From assembly GCA_021778975.1 (NCBI GenBank), contig JAJYBO010000003.1:1-29900 (forward strand): DNA of 29,900 bases, read 5' to 3'. The DNA is from Deltaproteobacteria bacterium (GTDB lineage: Bacteria > Desulfobacterota > Desulfobacteria > Desulfobacterales > Desulfatirhabdiaceae). The first letter of the stretch is position 1. The number at the start of each line of letters is the position of its first letter. Of this stretch, positions 23,046 through 29,900 are shown piece by piece. The notes beneath the pieces were generated by a model. That model was not told the DNA's origin. It saw only the letters and a program-made list of their open reading frames with translations, and did no database searches. Made by a program: the position numbers and the translations under genes.

Positions 23046-24629
23046 TCATTCCCAGCGGATGGTTCTGGCGACAATACTGGTCAGATCCATTGTTTCCATC
23101 TGGATTTCATGAGCGATAAACGGGTCTTCCATGGCGCAGCGCAGATGAATCTGACACTTGGGGCACGCGGTCACCAACAGATCGCCTCCGGTGGCTTTGG
23201 CCTGGCGCAGGCGTTTGACCTGAAGAGATTTGGTGAAGCTGTCACAACCAACCCAGGCGCAGTTGCCGCAGCAGAGCGCAGACACCCCCCTGTCCTGCAT
23301 CTCGGTAAAACCGTCGGCGTTCAGACGGTCCAGCAGCTTACGCGGCAGATCGGGACGACCTTCGAGTCGGCTCAATCGGCAGGGATCCTGAAATGTGAGA
23401 TGCCGGTCCAGTCTGTCGAACCCAACGGCCCCTTTGCTGATCTCCGCATCCACCAGATCAAAAATATGCGTCACCTTGAAAGGGACCGCGATCCCCTGCT
23501 CCGGATAGTCATGAGACAGGGCGCGGTAGCATTCCGGACAGGCTGTGATAACTTCTTCGATTCCCTGACGTTCAATGGCATCCACATTGAGACGGGCCAG
23601 CTTCAGAAAATTTTTCCGATCTCCGGACCAGAGCAAATCATGGCCGCAACACCGTTCCCCATCCAGCAACGCGGGAAAGATATCGAAAAAATTCAGAAGT
23701 CTCAGGCTGTCCACGAGAATGTCCCGTGTCTGAATTCCCAGATGCGCTTTGAAGTACATGTCAAAATACGGCGCGCATCCTCCCCAGAAAAGCCTTTTTC
23801 CGTTCGGATCCAGACGAATGTCTTCCGGAAGCCATCGCCACTTCCGTACGGCAAGTGTCGGGGATGTCATGGTGCGCATACAGGACTGAAAAAACCCTTC
23901 ATGCGCTTCGCATCCCGATACCCCGGCTGCTTTCAGCACCGACCGCATGTCTCGGATGAATCCGGGAAAATCCACCGCGGACGGACAGCGGTCATAACAC
24001 AGCCCGCAGGTCAAACATGACCAGACATTGTTACGGGTGGATTCGGACCCCGCATCACCGGCAATGACGGCGCCCGCCAGCATTCTGGGAGAAAATGGCT
24101 TTCCCGCCAGCGTTACAGGACAGGCCGAAGAACACTTGCCACAGTCCTGACAGGCCAGTATATCATGCCGGGTGAGAAGGACTGCGAGCGCGTCTTTGTC
24201 GGCAGCCACCGGTTCTTCCTGAATAGCGGGTATCACCGGGCTTTTGCCGATGGTTTCGATCACCTTGCAGAAATCTTGAAGAAACGCCAGCAGCGCGTCG
24301 GATTCCTCCGGAAGGAACATGGCCTGTCGCAGCCGATCGCCACCCAGCCCCAGCAGATCCAGAATGCCCCGCATATCTTCGACATTACGTTCCGCCACTT
24401 CGGTGCCGCTGCCGTAGCGGCAGGCGCCTGGCTCACATCCGACCAGCGCCACACCGTCAGCGCCCATCTCAAAGGCTCTGAACAAAAGGGATTTGCTCAT
24501 TCTGCCGGTACAGGGTATCCGGATCATCCGCACTTCCGGCGGAATGGACGCCCCGGCATCCTGAAGCGTCTGAAAAGCGGCGTGCGGCCCCCAGTTACAG
24601 ACAAACAGTACGATTTTCAATTGTGCCAT
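23046..24629 (-). CDS. MvhD-HdrC-HdrB fusion (heterodisulfide-reductase-like iron-sulfur protein)
   Basis: This protein of about 527 residues has an N-terminal MvhD-like domain (VLFVCNWGPHAAF, IPCTGRMSK, GCEPGACRY), an HdrC-like ferredoxin pair (CQDCGKCSSACP near 156, CLTCGLCYDRCP near 200), and two complete CCG domains as in HdrB/HdrD. The first CCG domain runs Cys near 280, CCGHD near 326, CPEC near 364; the second runs DPC near 415, CCGN near 456, CPKC near 488. HdrB CCG domains hold the noncubane clusters that reduce disulfides; in sulfate reducers the acceptor is unknown and may be a DsrC-type protein. The MvhD motif has lost the second Cys of CNWC. The ATG at 24629 is chosen by homology; 24668 is possible. 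Confidence 0.85.
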   Translation of the reverse strand: MAQLKIVLFVCNWGPHAAFQTLQDAGASIPPEVRMIRIPCTGRMSKSLLFRAFEMGADGVALVGCEPGACRYGSGTEVAERNVEDMRGILDLLGLGGDRLRQAMFLPEESDALLAFLQDFCKVIETIGKSPVIPAIQEEPVAADKDALAVLLTRHDILACQDCGKCSSACPVTLAGKPFSPRMLAGAVIAGDAGSESTRNNVWSCLTCGLCYDRCPSAVDFPGFIRDMRSVLKAAGVSGCEAHEGFFQSCMRTMTSPTLAVRKWRWLPEDIRLDPNGKRLFWGGCAPYFDMYFKAHLGIQTRDILVDSLRLLNFFDIFPALLDGERCCGHDLLWSGDRKNFLKLARLNVDAIERQGIEEVITACPECYRALSHDYPEQGIAVPFKVTHIFDLVDAEISKGAVGFDRLDRHLTFQDPCRLSRLEGRPDLPRKLLDRLNADGFTEMQDRGVSALCCGNCAWVGCDSFTKSLQVKRLRQAKATGGDLLVTACPKCQIHLRCAMEDPFIAHEIQMETMDLTSIVARTIRWE

Positions 24630-24708
24630 ATCGTCTTTTGATTCTTGAATAACGGATTTTACAGCCATCGGTTACGAGGTGGGGGTCATCCATCCCAGCC
24701 TCCCATTT

Positions 24709-27700
24709 TTATACCAAAATCTCCTCGATCATCCGGTCCAGGTACTTCCAGTCCCGGTACGGGCTGTCCGCCGCATTGGACGGACAGACGGCAATGCAGT
24801 TGCCGCACCCCTTGCAGAGGGCTTCATCCACAGACGCATACCATCCGCCAACGGCGTTGGGCTGAAAGCGGACCGCCTGATAGGGACAGACCTGAATGCA
24901 GCGTCCGCATCCGCGGCAAAGTGTTTCATCCACCGCCACCGTATAGCCCTTGTTCTGCCGGGGACGACGGGGCATAACGGACGCGGCGAGTATCGCGGCG
25001 GCGGCCCCTTTGATGCGTTCAGATGCCATCACCCCCGACGGACTGGCCAGAAAAAGTCCTGGAATGGACGTGGCGCCAGGATTGAAAAACGGGATCCCGG
25101 TCACGCCTTTTTTTTGCATGGAAGACGCAACGATATGGGGGGGCAGATTCGACATGGCCATGTAGGGAATGCGGTTCCGGGACTGTTCTCCCAGTATGAC
25201 GGCGCCGACGTGTATTGTCTGACGGACGCCGCTGGCATCCATCGTCACGACAAAACTGCCGACCGTTCCCTGAAGACTCAGTACCGACGATCCGCTGAAA
25301 TTATGGATGTTGGGATGCAACAGTGTTTCCGACAGCGGCTTTCCGGGCGCACCAAACAGAAAGACCTCCATTCCGGCGGACGCCAGCATCATGGCGCTCT
25401 TGAGGGCCGCTTCCGACTCACCGATCACGGCGGTGGTGAAATTGTATGGCCGGGCGGGCGTCGGCATGGCCTTCAACTGAAGGGTTCTCTGAATCGAACG
25501 TTCGATCAGCCCGCTGAAGCGCGCCGCCGCCAGCTCTGGATCGGTTTTCAGAAGCCTCAGCACTTCACCGCGGAGATTGCAGGTTTCCACCATCGCGCGG
25601 CTGACGCCGGTCCCGTGAAACAGGGCGGTCTTCAGACGGCTGCGCTGATCCGTACAGGCGCTGCAAATAAAGTCCAGCGGACAGCAAACGCAGGATGCCA
25701 GCACCACGCGGGTCAGCCCTTTTTCCCGAATTGTCCGAACGAGAGATGCCGCGCCTTCGGGCGTACAGGCCGACATCATCACCTCGGCATATACGACATC
25801 CATTTTTCCGGGAAGCCCTGCGATACAATCACTGAATGTATCGGACCATCCCAGAGCATCGTTACAACGGCACACGAAAACACCTGTCCGGATATCCGGA
25901 GACAGGCGCGGATCCGCGGTTGGAAAGGCCAGCCCATGCCCTCTCCAGCGTTGCGCGCCGCCGCCCAGTAAGACCAGTGCTTCTGCGGCCGCGGCAAACC
26001 CCCGCAGCGTCATGGCGTGAACATCACTCCGAACGGCTTTGGCGCTGTACGCCCGTATTACGTCGTCGCCCTTGATGGCGGGAGCGGCTTCCGGATCCGC
26101 AACAATCACGACGCCCGCCTGTTCGATATGGAGTTCTTCCCGCGCCTCATGATGAATGGCATGCGCGGCGGTACAAATGTCAACACACTGAAGGCATTCC
26201 GAGCAAACCCCGCACTGAAGGCACCGGGCCGCCTCCATACGCGCCTGAACATCACTGAATCCGAGCGCTACCTCGCAAAAATCGTTTTTGCGCGCCGCCG
26301 GCTGCTTTTCGGGCATATTCGCACGGGCCAGAGACGGAATATCCGGGGTAATGGCCGAAAAATCTCGATCTTCAGGGCGCCGGGTAAGCATTTCCACCGC
26401 GTTTTTTCCGGCGAATTTACAATGAATGGCGCGCGCCGCCGCCCTGCCGGACGCCATGGCCCGAACAACCGACGAAGGCCCTGTAACACTGTCTCCTGCG
26501 GCATATATACCGGCAACGCCAGCACACCCGGTATCATCGGGCTGGATGGCGCCGGATGCCGTCAGCCGGATTTGAGACGCTGCGCCAAAGCGGGATGGAT
26601 CCGCGATCTGGCCAATGGCCACAATCGCACGATGGCATGTCAACACCTCCGGAGCCGCATCGGGAGCAACCACGGGCCAGGGAATGCCGGCGGCATCCGG
26701 TTTTCCGGGAATTGTGGCGATACAGCGGAGCGCCGTCAGTTTTCCATCCGCGCCCGCCATGAACTCCGTAACTTTCAAACGACTCCGGATAACGACACCT
26801 TCTTCACGGGCGGCAAGGACTTCGGCGGCATCCGCCGGAATCATCGCTTCCGGAAACCATGACAGCAGCGTGACCCTGGCCCCCAGTCGCACCAGCGCCC
26901 TTGCCAGATCGAACGCCGCGTTGCCGTCGCCAATGACCGACACGGTTTCCTGCTGCGTTTCGATTTCCCCCCGGTAAAGCCGGGACAGAAAAGACAGACA
27001 CCCCTCGACACCCGGCAGGTTTTCACCAACCGCGCCCAGTTTGCGGTCCGTCCATACGCCAACCGCCAGCACAATGGCGTCAAAGGTTTTCTTCAGTTCC
27101 ATCAGCCCTGAGGACAGTTCCACCGAAGCATTGGTGACAATCTGAACGCCAAGTTGCTGAATCCAGGCTATTTCACGGTCCAGAATATCTCGCGGCAGCC
27201 GGTAGGCGCCAACCCCATAGCGCAGCAGCCCCCCGGGAAGCGCTTCCTTTTCAAAAACCGTGACCGGATACCCGTATCGCGCCAGATCCGCGGCCGCAGC
27301 AAGCCCTGCAGGACCGGAGCCGATGACGGCGATTTTCTGTGATCGAGAAGCCTGCGCCAATGGCTGAACGTTCTGGGGATGCGACAGATCATAATCACTG
27401 ACAAACCGCTTGATATCCCGGATGGCCACCGGCTCGTCCAGTTCGCCGCGGCGGCAGGCGGCTTCACAGGGATGCGTGCATATCCGTCCGCAAATACCGG
27501 GCAGTACGTTATCCCGCCGGATCAGTTCTATCGCTTCGGTGAATTTTCCTGCCTTGACCAGCGCCACATAGCCCTGCGCATTGACACCCAGCGGACAGTT
27601 GGCCTGACAGAGCGGCTGTCTGCGTTTGTCAATGACCGGTCTTCCGGGAAGGCTCTGCCTGCCTCCGGATTGAATGGGAATGCCGCCGTCCGGTGCAATC

Positions 27701-28068
27701 GCCGGGCATACCTCCATACAGCGTCCGCACAGGGTGCAGCGCTCCGCATCAATGAATGCCGCCGGACGCTGGATATGCGCGCAAAACCCCTGCGGCGTGT
27801 GCTTCAGCCGTGTGACATCTCCGGGAACGATACAGCGAATCTGCGGGTTTCGGAGAATTCGGAGCAACCCCGGACGACAGGCATAATTGAATGGAACGCC
27901 GGACTCCAGCCGCCACTCTTCACGACCGAGCTTGCGATTCAGATCCGGCTCCGTATCCACCAGGGTGACCGGAACGCCCATTTCTCCCAGTTTGGTGGCA
28001 GCGGCAATTCCCGAAGGCGTCGCCCCAATCACCAGCACGCGATAAAGACGATCTTTAGGCGTTTTCAT
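24709..28068 (-). CDS. Multi-module HdrA-like / NfnB(GltD)-like / HdrA-like flavin iron-sulfur protein
   Basis: The protein has 1119 residues. Residues 1-105 are an HdrA-like FAD fragment (VLVIGATPSGIAAA; VPFNYACRPGLLRILRNP). A ferredoxin motif lies near 109 (CTLCGRCMEVCP). Residues about 150-560 form a complete GltD/NfnB-type unit (CQANCPLG, VIGSGPAGLAAA, VIGDGNAAFDLA, GIYAAGDS). CLQCGVCSECLQC lies near 617. A second HdrA-like region covers about 725-1030 (GVFVCRCNDALG, CVCCPLDFICSACTDQ, VIGESEAALKSA), and two ferredoxin motifs near 1049 and 1084 close it. The central unit should bind NAD(P)H and FAD; the flanking Rossmann motifs lack canonical glycines. ATGA overlap with korC. It probably links NAD(P)H, ferredoxin and the Hdr proteins. 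Confidence 0.82.
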   Translation of the reverse strand: MKTPKDRLYRVLVIGATPSGIAAATKLGEMGVPVTLVDTEPDLNRKLGREEWRLESGVPFNYACRPGLLRILRNPQIRCIVPGDVTRLKHTPQGFCAHIQRPAAFIDAERCTLCGRCMEVCPAIAPDGGIPIQSGGRQSLPGRPVIDKRRQPLCQANCPLGVNAQGYVALVKAGKFTEAIELIRRDNVLPGICGRICTHPCEAACRRGELDEPVAIRDIKRFVSDYDLSHPQNVQPLAQASRSQKIAVIGSGPAGLAAAADLARYGYPVTVFEKEALPGGLLRYGVGAYRLPRDILDREIAWIQQLGVQIVTNASVELSSGLMELKKTFDAIVLAVGVWTDRKLGAVGENLPGVEGCLSFLSRLYRGEIETQQETVSVIGDGNAAFDLARALVRLGARVTLLSWFPEAMIPADAAEVLAAREEGVVIRSRLKVTEFMAGADGKLTALRCIATIPGKPDAAGIPWPVVAPDAAPEVLTCHRAIVAIGQIADPSRFGAASQIRLTASGAIQPDDTGCAGVAGIYAAGDSVTGPSSVVRAMASGRAAARAIHCKFAGKNAVEMLTRRPEDRDFSAITPDIPSLARANMPEKQPAARKNDFCEVALGFSDVQARMEAARCLQCGVCSECLQCVDICTAAHAIHHEAREELHIEQAGVVIVADPEAAPAIKGDDVIRAYSAKAVRSDVHAMTLRGFAAAAEALVLLGGGAQRWRGHGLAFPTADPRLSPDIRTGVFVCRCNDALGWSDTFSDCIAGLPGKMDVVYAEVMMSACTPEGAASLVRTIREKGLTRVVLASCVCCPLDFICSACTDQRSRLKTALFHGTGVSRAMVETCNLRGEVLRLLKTDPELAAARFSGLIERSIQRTLQLKAMPTPARPYNFTTAVIGESEAALKSAMMLASAGMEVFLFGAPGKPLSETLLHPNIHNFSGSSVLSLQGTVGSFVVTMDASGVRQTIHVGAVILGEQSRNRIPYMAMSNLPPHIVASSMQKKGVTGIPFFNPGATSIPGLFLASPSGVMASERIKGAAAAILAASVMPRRPRQNKGYTVAVDETLCRGCGRCIQVCPYQAVRFQPNAVGGWYASVDEALCKGCGNCIAVCPSNAADSPYRDWKYLDRMIEEILV

Positions 28069-28661
28069 GCCGTCGCTCCTCTCACGGCTTCGATTTTTTT
28101 CCGACGCCCCTTCAATGTGGCCACACCAAAATCATGGCCTTTGCCGAATGCCGACAAATTCAGGGTTTCCGTACCTTTGGGCACCGATGCCGCCACCATC
28201 CGCTGTGCAGATTCAAAAGAAATCGCCTGGGTAACGGCCGTAAAGAAACCTGTCATCACAATATTGGCCATCATTTTACGGCCCAGTTCCTCGGCCATCC
28301 GGGTCGCCGGAACGGCAAAGACATCCCCACAAACGACATCTCCTGGGTGAACCAGATCCTGATCGGTAATCAGCGTACTGGTTTCTTTCAGCAAATGCCG
28401 AAACTTGTCAAAACCACCCTGAGACATGCACACCAGGATGTCGGGATGCCGCACATACGGAAAATGAATGAAGCTGTCAGAAATAATTACATGGGCGCTG
28501 CACGCGCCGCCCCGGGCTTCAGGTCCGTAGGACTGGGTGAGCGTACTTTCCAGATGATCGCCAAGGCTGGCGGCCTTGCCGACAATCTGCCCGGCCAGGA
28601 CAATGCCCTGGCCGCCGAAACCGGTGATGAGAATTTCTTTTTTGAGGGATTGGGATGTCAT
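28065..28661 (-). CDS. korC: 2-oxoacid:ferredoxin oxidoreductase, gamma subunit
   Basis: This 198-residue subunit has the family motif ILITGFGGQGIVLAGQIVGKAA, then STLTQSYGPEARGGACSAHVIIS, typical of the gamma domain of 2-oxoglutarate- and related 2-ketoacid:ferredoxin oxidoreductases. It helps bind CoA and assembles with alpha and beta subunits in the cytoplasm. Both ends overlap neighbours by 4 nt (ATGA), so translation is coupled from korB through to the 1119-residue protein. Substrate within the family (2-oxoglutarate, branched-chain 2-oxoacids) cannot be fixed from sequence alone. Confidence 0.9.
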   Translation of the reverse strand: MTSQSLKKEILITGFGGQGIVLAGQIVGKAASLGDHLESTLTQSYGPEARGGACSAHVIISDSFIHFPYVRHPDILVCMSQGGFDKFRHLLKETSTLITDQDLVHPGDVVCGDVFAVPATRMAEELGRKMMANIVMTGFFTAVTQAISFESAQRMVAASVPKGTETLNLSAFGKGHDFGVATLKGRRKKIEAVRGATA

Positions 28662-29497
28662 TTTTCCTTGGGCCGGCAGGTTTTTTCATACATATCGGCA
28701 AACGTGGGACGCTCCTGATCCGTGAAGATTCCCAGCGTAATGTTTTTTCCAAAATCCATGACCACATCCGCGGGATGAGCGCCGTTTTTGATGACCGTGC
28801 AATTCTGGTATATTTTCAGTGTGTCCAGCGGCTTTTCCTTGTTTCTGCGGCCATAGCCGGTAGGACAGGGCGCCAGCACCTCTATAAACGAGAACCCCCG
28901 GCGGCGTATCGCTTCCTCGATGGATTTGGTGAGATCCCGCGTATGGAGGATGGTCCATCTGGCAATATAGGTCGCGCCCGACGCGTAGGCCAGCAACGGA
29001 AGGTTGAATGGCGGATCCGGGTTGCCGGCAGGGGTCGTGGTCGTTTTTGCCAGACAGGGCGTGGTTGCGGACGCCTGGCCGCCGGTCATTCCGTAGGTGA
29101 AATTATTGACGCAGACCACCGTCATGTCCATATTGCGCCGGGCCGCGTGAATGAAATGATTGCCGCCGATGGTAAAAAGATCGCCATCACCGCTGAACAC
29201 CACCACATTCAGCTCCGGGTTGGCCAGTTTCATGCCGGTGGCAAAGGGAATGGCCCTGCCATGCGTGGTATGATAGGAGTCGAGCCGGGTATATCCGGCC
29301 CCGCGTCCGGAACAGCCGATGCCGGACACCATCACGGTTTTGACCAGATCGACGCCGCTGGATTGAATGGCCATCAGACACGCGGAAAACGCGGTGCCTA
29401 TACCGCATCCCGGACACCAGATATGCGGAATACGGTCCGTTCGCAGCAGCGTATCCAGAGGGTGATCTGGCCGGGTATTCACTTTTTCCATGTACAA
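28658..29497 (-). CDS. korB: 2-oxoacid:ferredoxin oxidoreductase, beta subunit (TPP-binding)
   Basis: This 279-residue subunit carries the thiamine-diphosphate and FeS residues: HIWCPGCGIGTAF, GIGCSGRGAGY, HGRAIPFATGMKLANP, the TPP/Mg motif GDGDLFTIGGNHFIHAARRN with VNNFTYGMTGGQ, and Cys in EVLAPCPTGYGRRN. It decarboxylates a 2-oxoacid to an acyl-CoA and passes electrons to ferredoxin. Resemblance is strongest to KorB (2-oxoglutarate), which would fit a complete oxidiser using the citric-acid cycle, but this is a judgement by eye. It starts 24 nt after korA and overlaps korC by 4 nt. Confidence 0.9.
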   Translation of the reverse strand: MYMEKVNTRPDHPLDTLLRTDRIPHIWCPGCGIGTAFSACLMAIQSSGVDLVKTVMVSGIGCSGRGAGYTRLDSYHTTHGRAIPFATGMKLANPELNVVVFSGDGDLFTIGGNHFIHAARRNMDMTVVCVNNFTYGMTGGQASATTPCLAKTTTTPAGNPDPPFNLPLLAYASGATYIARWTILHTRDLTKSIEEAIRRRGFSFIEVLAPCPTGYGRRNKEKPLDTLKIYQNCTVIKNGAHPADVVMDFGKNITLGIFTDQERPTFADMYEKTCRPKEK

Positions 29498-29521
29498 ATC
29501 CGATTAAGAGAAAGGAATGGG

Positions 29522-29900
29522 TTAAAAAAGCGTTTTCAGGGTTTCGACAATTTTTTCCGGCTCGATCACCGCACCGCCCGGATGTCCGACAAGTATGGCG
29601 GGAATGTCATGGCCCGTGCATCGCTGAACCTCCTGATGAATCTGTCCCAGATTGATTTCGACGGTAACGATACCGCGCACCTGACGGGCGACTTGGCGAA
29701 TTTGATCTTCCGGAAACGGCCAGATTGTAATCAGTCGCAGAAGCCCTGCCCGAATCCCCATGCTGCGGGCGTCATCCACTGCCGCCAGACTGCTGCGGGC
29801 CGATATCCCGTAAGACACAATGGCAATGTCGGCATCTTCCATGAGATAGCTCTCGGTACGAACGATGTCTTCCAGATTGTTGCGGATCTTACCGGTCAGC
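29522..29900 (-). CDS. korA: 2-oxoacid:ferredoxin oxidoreductase, alpha subunit, C-terminal part (cut by window edge)
   Basis: The frame is open to the window edge and gives about 125 residues of the C-terminal domain: LTGKIRNNLEDI, then ADIAIVSYGISARSSLAAVDDAR, GLLRLITIWPFPEDQI and VTVEINLGQIHQEV. This is the usual C-terminal domain of KorA/VorB-type alpha subunits, which precedes the beta subunit in such operons. The start, most of the protein, any delta (ferredoxin) subunit and the operon promoter lie outside the window. Confidence 0.88.
   Translation of the reverse strand, partial: LTGKIRNNLEDIVRTESYLMEDADIAIVSYGISARSSLAAVDDARSMGIRAGLLRLITIWPFPEDQIRQVARQVRGIVTVEINLGQIHQEVQRCTGHDIPAILVGHPGGAVIEPEKIVETLKTLF

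Noticed and set aside
24679..25971. Long plus-strand open frame (430 codons) opposite the 1119-residue gene
   Set aside because: It is antisense to strongly conserved FeS and Rossmann motifs, its translation is low in family features and rich in His/Arg/Gly, as expected of an antisense shadow in GC-rich DNA.
1..29900. tRNA, rRNA, CRISPR array, prophage or insertion-sequence genes
   Set aside because: Intergenic gaps are short and show no cloverleaf, no regularly spaced repeats and no transposase or phage proteins; XerC is the housekeeping recombinase by context.

Overview
The window looks like chromosomal DNA of a strictly anaerobic, sulfate-reducer-type bacterium of the Desulfobacterota (Desulfobacterales-like). 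The grounds are an Hdr-type flavin/iron-sulfur operon behind a 2-oxoacid:ferredoxin oxidoreductase, an in-frame UGA that reads best as selenocysteine in HdrA, a siroheme-decarboxylase-like AhbB protein, an iron-sulfur flavoprotein, and the gene order hslV-hslU-argB-argD-argF. The assignment is an inference from gene content; there is no rRNA or other marker here.

Layout. (1) 1-5789, minus strand: a tight run of HAD phosphatase, xerC, hslV, hslU, argB, argD and argF (cut by the window edge), with 4-11 nt overlaps or gaps under 20 nt. (2) 5988-6314, minus: a small basic protein with a Rho_N-like domain. It has its own promoter, and an intrinsic-terminator-like hairpin lies in its leader. (3) 6442-10460, minus: yjbQ, an AhbB/Lrp-like protein, an iron-sulfur flavoprotein and an ABC importer (ATPase, permease, NMT1/ThiY-like binding protein). 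(4) 10592-13172, minus: a SAM methyltransferase, a family 2 glycosyltransferase and an RlmK-like rRNA methyltransferase, with copies of a dispersed repeat between them. (5) 13365-17871, plus: an orphan amino-acid-type periplasmic binding protein, then a 1201-residue FAD/FeS/CCG oxidoreductase (DUF3683 type). (6) 18106-20420, plus: a 29-residue one-helix membrane peptide, an ECF sigma factor, a soluble zinc-finger anti-sigma factor and an MFS transporter. (7) 20549-29900, minus: korA (partial), korB, korC, a 1119-residue multi-module flavin/FeS protein, an MvhD-HdrC-HdrB fusion and an HdrA-MvhD fusion.

The most notable item is the last operon. Read conventionally, hdrA is two open frames separated by one in-frame TGA at 22352-22354. 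The TGA sits exactly where HdrA has its conserved Cys (DCSI-x-ILGPKM). Twenty nucleotides downstream there is a 7-bp hairpin with a GGUC tetraloop, as in bacterial SECIS elements. The gene is therefore best read as one 804-residue selenoprotein. The operon supplies HdrA, HdrB, HdrC, two MvhD-like domains and an NfnB/GltD-like module but no hydrogenase subunit. This suggests a flavin-based electron-bifurcating or confurcating complex fed by reduced ferredoxin from 2-oxoacid oxidation and probably by NAD(P)H.
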